Both the position numbers and the translations under genes were made by a program. Below are positions 60,380 through 64,000 of a DNA stretch of 64,000 bases, one piece after another (position 1 is the stretch's first letter; each line of letters begins with the position of its first letter). Below the pieces are notes generated by a model. The model did not search any database. It worked only from the letters and a program-made list of their open reading frames with translations, and was not told the origin of the DNA. Origin of the DNA: Bradyrhizobium liaoningense (GTDB lineage Bacteria > Pseudomonadota > Alphaproteobacteria > Rhizobiales > Xanthobacteraceae). The stretch spans positions 1 to 64,000 of the forward strand of contig NZ_JAFCJM010000016.1 in assembly GCF_018130955.1 (NCBI RefSeq), in the 5' to 3' direction.

Positions 60380-61741
60380 TCAGCCCGCGCTCAGCCGCAC
60401 GCCGGCGCGCAAAAATTTCTGCGGATCGACCGCGTCGCCGTCGATGCGGGTTTCGTAGTGCAGATGCGGGCCCGTGGAGCGGCCGGTCGAGCCGACGGCG
60501 CCGATCACCTGGCCGATCTTCACGATCTCGCCGACCTTGACGTGGATTTCGGAGAGGTGGCCGTAGCGCGTCGAGAGCCCGTTGCCGTGGTCGACCTCGA
60601 CCATGCGGCCGTAACCGCCCGACCATCCCGACGAGACGACCTTGCCATAGGCGGTGACGCGAACGGGATCGCCGGTCGCGGCGCGGAAGTCGAGACCGGT
60701 GTGCATCGCGGGCCTTCCGAGGAAGGGATCGCTGCGCACGCCAAACCCCGAGGTGAACTCGACCTCGCCGATGACAGGCTTGCGATAAGGCACCAGCGCC
60801 AGCGTGCGGTTCAGGCGATCGAGCTCCGCGCGCGTGACGTTGATGCGATTGAGCTGCTTCTCGAACGGTCCGGCATTCGCCGGCAGCTTGACGGCAACGA
60901 ACGGGCCGCCCATCGCGCTGCGCGGTACGGCGGCTTCGAGATCCGTCAGGTTGAGGCCGAGATCGCTGACCACGCCGCGCATGCGCCGGATCCTCGATTC
61001 CATACCGTCCTCGACCGCGCTGAGCGCCGCGATCTGGCGCCGCTCGACATTGTCGAGCGAAGTCGTCAGCCGCACCAGGACGTTGTCAAAACCCTGAGCC
61101 TTGGCGAACTGGTTCGGCTGCGGGCTTGCTACGGCCGGCGTGCGCGATTCCAGCCGCGCCTCGCGATCCGGCGGTGCCACGAAGATCACGGTGTCGCTGA
61201 TCGGCGACGGTTTTGGCGTGCCCTGCGACGACGCCCCCGCATCCGGGCCGCGCTGCGGCGTCGCGCGGGGAATCGATCCCGTGACATCAGGCATGGCGCC
61301 CAGCGCCGTGGCACGGGACTCCAGCGCCGTCTGGCGCTTCATGATCTGGTCGAGCTTCTGGTCGAACTGCTCCTGATCGAGCAATTGCCGGCTGGTGGTG
61401 CGATCGACCTTGGCCCTGAGCTCGGCGATGCGGTCCTCATAGGCATATTGCATCTCGGCCTGACGGGCGATCAGCCGGGTCAGGACGTCGTCGCGAAAGG
61501 CGAAATAGGTGGCGGTTGCCGCCGACCACAGGCCGAGCAGAACGACCGTGCCGACCACGATCCAGAACACGACGGGGGCGAAGCGCACCTGTTTGCCGGC
61601 ATGGACGATCGTGTAGCCGTCACTCTCGGCGGGCGCGGCAATCGCAGCCGCGGCGCTCACCGGGCGGCGGTTGAAAGGCCGGCCGTGGTCATGCGGGTGA
61701 TGTTGGGGGTACTGCGAATACTGAGCAGAACTTTTCGACAT
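60380..61741 (-). CDS. M23-family metallopeptidase (LytM-like)
   Basis: The protein of 453 residues has a cytoplasmic basic and His-rich N-terminus, one membrane helix at about residues 64-82 (VVFWIVVGTVVLLGLWSAAT), a coiled-coil periplasmic region, and a C-terminal M23/LytM domain. The zinc motifs are in MHTGLDFRAATGDPVRV (H-x3-D) and STGPHLHYETRIDGDAV (HxH). Such enzymes cut peptide cross-links or activate amidases during division. The ATG at 61741 is used; the frame upstream is not family-like. A CtrA half-site (TTAACCAT) lies 67 bases upstream. Confidence 0.88.
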   Translation of the reverse strand: MSKSSAQYSQYPQHHPHDHGRPFNRRPVSAAAAIAAPAESDGYTIVHAGKQVRFAPVVFWIVVGTVVLLGLWSAATATYFAFRDDVLTRLIARQAEMQYAYEDRIAELRAKVDRTTSRQLLDQEQFDQKLDQIMKRQTALESRATALGAMPDVTGSIPRATPQRGPDAGASSQGTPKPSPISDTVIFVAPPDREARLESRTPAVASPQPNQFAKAQGFDNVLVRLTTSLDNVERRQIAALSAVEDGMESRIRRMRGVVSDLGLNLTDLEAAVPRSAMGGPFVAVKLPANAGPFEKQLNRINVTRAELDRLNRTLALVPYRKPVIGEVEFTSGFGVRSDPFLGRPAMHTGLDFRAATGDPVRVTAYGKVVSSGWSGGYGRMVEVDHGNGLSTRYGHLSEIHVKVGEIVKIGQVIGAVGSTGRSTGPHLHYETRIDGDAVDPQKFLRAGVRLSAG

Positions 61742-61807
61742 CGGCACTCCCGCGCCGGTCGGAAAGGGCTCCGTACGGCCTAATTGCCGCAGCAATCTGG
61801 GCCGGTC

Positions 61808-61815
61808 ATGGTTAA
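61808..61815 (-). promoter_or_regulatory. CtrA half-site upstream of the M23 peptidase
   Basis: On the minus strand TTAACCAT at 61815-61808 matches the alternative 8-base CtrA motif. A second TTAACCA occurs at about 61851-61857. Not as strong as a TTAA-N7-TTAA box. Confidence 0.4.
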
Positions 61816-61853
61816 TTTTCCGGAAACGGGAACACTCGAATTCGTCGGACTGG

Positions 61854-62546
61854 TTAAAGCTCTGTTGCGGCTGCTAACACCGCGTCCGCGTGGCCGTCGA
61901 CCCGCACATGGCGCCAGATTTTTGCGACCTTGCCGTCGGCGCCGACCAGGATCGTAGTGCGAAGAATCCCTTGGAAGGTCTTGCCGTACATGGATTTTTC
62001 GCCCCAGGCACCATAGGCCTCCAGCATCTCATGCCGCTCGTCCGAGATCAGGGGGACACCGAGCTTGTGCTTGTCGCGAAACTTCTCCTGGGCCTTGGGC
62101 GGGTCGGCGGAGATGCCGAGCACAGCGGTACCGACTGCTGCGAACGCGTCCTTGAGCCGGGTGAAGTCGATAGCTTCCCGGGTGCAGCCCGGCGTGTCGG
62201 CCCGCGGATAGAAGAACAGCACCAGCTTCTTGCCGGCATAGTCGGTGAGCGTGGCCACGGCTCCGCCGTCGCGGGGCAGGCGGAAGGCGGGGGCCTTCTG
62301 GCCCTCGGATAGCACCGCTTTGGCGGCCGGCTTGGCCGCTGATGTCGTTTCGGAAGATTTTAACCGTTTCGATGCGGCGTTATGCGATGCTGATTTGGCT
62401 GTGGTCTTGCGTGATTTGCTGGTCGGCGCCCGCTGAGTTTTTGCGGACTTTGCTTTGGACTGGGCCGTCATTTTGGTTGTCGTTTTCCTGGTCGTTGCGC
62501 TGCCGGAGGCCGTCTTGGACGCTTTCTTACGCGATTTCTTGGACAT
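61854..62546 (-). CDS. bcp: Bcp/PrxQ-type peroxiredoxin with lysine-rich N-terminal extension
   Basis: The 230-residue protein is a thiol peroxidase of the AhpC/TSA fold. Residues 82-230 align with Bcp: APAFRLPRDGGAVATLTDYA, the peroxidatic Cys in FYPRADTPGCTREAIDF, and GVPLISDERHEMLEAYGAWG. E. coli Bcp has a second Cys five residues on (CTVQAC), but here that position is Ala (CTREAI), so it is a one-Cys form unless a partner resolves it. The first 80 residues contain 17 Lys and 5 Arg and a single acidic residue, resembling histone H1 tails. Start ATG at 62546. Confidence 0.9.
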   Translation of the reverse strand: MSKKSRKKASKTASGSATTRKTTTKMTAQSKAKSAKTQRAPTSKSRKTTAKSASHNAASKRLKSSETTSAAKPAAKAVLSEGQKAPAFRLPRDGGAVATLTDYAGKKLVLFFYPRADTPGCTREAIDFTRLKDAFAAVGTAVLGISADPPKAQEKFRDKHKLGVPLISDERHEMLEAYGAWGEKSMYGKTFQGILRTTILVGADGKVAKIWRHVRVDGHADAVLAAATEL

Positions 62547-62837
62547 ACGCCTTCCTTTCGACGCTTTCGGCGGGTCAACCAGAACGCTATTGCAGCTTCC
62601 GTCCGGGGCGCCGGATTCGGGCCCTCGGCTGGGCAAGTCTGGCGACGCCGGAGTATGGTTACAAGGAATTCCACGCACCACCCCACTGCTCGTTGAACGC
62701 GCTCCCGGGGCGAAATGACGAACAGCAGGAACATTCACGGAATGGCTGCGGTGCCGGTGCAGGGGCGCTCGATCCCTGTCGACGGCTGTGGCCCTGGTGG
62801 CGGTCAATCGTACGATGGGCGCCTGTATCGAGAGGCA
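62547..62837. other. Divergent intergenic region
   Basis: Just under 300 bases between the peroxiredoxin gene and the AsmA-like gene. I see no RNA gene or palindromic element. Confidence 0.4.
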
Positions 62838-64000
62838 ATGGCTAGGAATACGTCGCCCCAAGGACCCGGCAAGGGTTCGGAGCATGACCGGGACTACGAT
62901 CGGCGCACCGCGCATCAGGCTCCTCCGGAGTGGGATGAGCCCGATTGGGATCCGGATCAGGAGGAGGCGGCGGGCCGTCGGGCGCGCCGGTTGCTGTCCC
63001 GTTCCAATTCGGGCGTTCATCGCATAGGCGACGGCTTTGGCACCCTGCGGCGTTGGCTGGTGGCCGATCGGTGGGTCAAGCGTCTCGCCATCGGCGTTGC
63101 CATGGTCGTCCTCATCTTCGTCGGCTGCTTCGGCGCGCTGTGGTGGCGGCTCGGTGCAGGTCCCATCAATCTCGACATCGCGACACCGTGGCTCGCCGAG
63201 GCGATCGAGGAGAACATCGGCCACGGCAACACCGTCGAGGTCGGCGGCACCCAGATCGAACGCGCCGGCCGCATCCGCATCGCCGTGCGCATCCGCGACA
63301 TCATCGTGCGCGACCGCGACCGCGCCATCGTGGCGGTTGCGCCGAAAGCCGAGGTGAAGCTGTCCGGCACCGCGCTACTGATGGGGCGGCTGCGCGCCGA
63401 AAGCCTCAATCTCGTCGATGCCGAGCTGGCCATCCGCATCCTGCCTGATGGGACTGTCACCGTCTCCGCCGGCGATAGCGCAAAACCGCTCGCAACCGGC
63501 GTTGCCTCGAAGAAGGAAGCTGGCCTGCCGCCAACGTTCCCGCGTCCTGGATCTGCGCCGCCTCCGACTGCGCCCAATGTCGCGACCGGACCGGGCACGC
63601 CGGCAGCGCCACCGGCGGCCACCGCGCAGAGCGGGCTGCTGGCGAGCCTCGACTGGCTCGACAGTCTGAGCATGACCGGCCTCGACGGCCAGAACCTCAA
63701 TGAGATCGGCCTGAAGAACGGCAATCTGATCGTCGACGATCAGCAGCGCGGCGGCAAATGGTCGTTCGAGAACATCAGCCTCAGCCTGCGCCGTCCCAGC
63801 AATGGCGGCGTGACCCTGAGCCTCGGCGAAGAGGGCGCCAAGCCATGGTCGCTGCGCGTCACGGTCGGGCCTGCCGCGAACGGCGTGCGCTCGGTCGACA
63901 TCCGCGCCGACAAGGTTTCCACGGCCAACATCCTCCTGGCGCTGCGTCCAAAAGACCTGACCTACAATGCCGACCTGCCGCTCACCGGCGAGCTCAAGGG
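62838..64000 (+). CDS. AsmA-like (YhdP/DUF3971) envelope protein, partial
   Basis: From the ATG at 62838 the frame stays open to the window edge (387 codons), so the 3' end is missing. The first 75 residues are charged and cytoplasmic (QEEAAGRRARRLLSRSNSGV), then a helix (RLAIGVAMVVLIFVGCFGAL) followed by WWRLGAGPINLDIATPWLAE, the typical AsmA-like start with 'GPI-LD' motif. Further repeats (VDAELAIRILPDGTVTVSAG) are beta-rich with Pro-rich inserts. AsmA-like proteins bridge the periplasm and move phospholipids to the outer membrane. Its size and C-terminus cannot be judged. Confidence 0.85.
   Translation, partial: MARNTSPQGPGKGSEHDRDYDRRTAHQAPPEWDEPDWDPDQEEAAGRRARRLLSRSNSGVHRIGDGFGTLRRWLVADRWVKRLAIGVAMVVLIFVGCFGALWWRLGAGPINLDIATPWLAEAIEENIGHGNTVEVGGTQIERAGRIRIAVRIRDIIVRDRDRAIVAVAPKAEVKLSGTALLMGRLRAESLNLVDAELAIRILPDGTVTVSAGDSAKPLATGVASKKEAGLPPTFPRPGSAPPPTAPNVATGPGTPAAPPAATAQSGLLASLDWLDSLSMTGLDGQNLNEIGLKNGNLIVDDQQRGGKWSFENISLSLRRPSNGGVTLSLGEEGAKPWSLRVTVGPAANGVRSVDIRADKVSTANILLALRPKDLTYNADLPLTGELK

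Noticed and set aside
62546..63224. N-terminal extension of the peroxiredoxin gene to 63224
   Set aside because: It would overlap the AsmA-like gene in the opposite direction. The ATG at 62546 gives a complete protein.

Overview
The window is a high-GC, gene-dense chromosomal segment of an alphaproteobacterium, most likely Bradyrhizobium or a close relative in the Nitrobacteraceae. The evidence is the set of proteins (DUF2312, BA14K, DUF1236 and DUF2155 families, an NDUFA12 homologue, a B12-dependent class II ribonucleotide reductase), an EcfG-type promoter, CtrA-type boxes, and intergenic palindromes of the kind common in that group. No rRNA, tRNA, CRISPR array, prophage, integrase or transposase was recognised.

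Layout. 1-8.4 kb is a patchwork of accessory genes: two lytic-transglycosylase-like proteins, a lone SAM methyltransferase, an EamA transporter flanked by two broken pieces of itself, a DedA-like protein and a trypsin-like protease. Several palindromic elements sit between them. 8.4-12.7 kb holds the class II ribonucleotide reductase gene, with a good promoter and a leader of about 400 nt. 13-19 kb has another EamA exporter, a two-component pair, a BA14K protein, an NDUFA12 homologue and a DJ-1/PfpI pseudogene disrupted by a tiny inversion. 19-28.8 kb carries a GlxA-type regulator, an esterase, Aat, a three-gene translationally coupled signalling operon, and aroQ-accB-accC (fatty-acid synthesis plus shikimate pathway). 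29-35 kb has an EcfG-promoter DUF1236 protein, a DsbA-like thiol protein, an M48 chaperone-protease, an aminotransferase and dctA. 35-44 kb has a chemoreceptor, a TPR-glycosyltransferase-like fusion, a D-amino-acid dehydrogenase-like enzyme and RNase E with a large insertion. 44.5-50.7 kb is a conserved cell-wall and translation block: an amidase behind a perfect CtrA box, PBP1A, prfB with a programmed frameshift, and an NAD(P)-dependent dehydrogenase.

The most unusual part is 51.7-60.3 kb. A minus-strand operon runs from a 51-residue membrane protein through a glycosyltransferase fused to an ABC-2 permease, an ABC ATPase, a second glycosyltransferase and a NodU/CmcH-type carbamoyltransferase. 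It looks like a compact pathway for making, exporting and decorating a glycan or glycolipid. It is divergent from a DUF6502-DUF5666 gene pair. The 127-bp gap between them has two 17-bp inverted repeats, one covering the -35 of a promoter that would give a nearly leaderless DUF6502 mRNA. The last 3.7 kb has an M23 peptidase, a peroxiredoxin with a histone-like lysine-rich tail and the start of an AsmA-like envelope protein that runs off the window.

All functional assignments come from reading the translated sequences and recognising motifs; no database search was possible.
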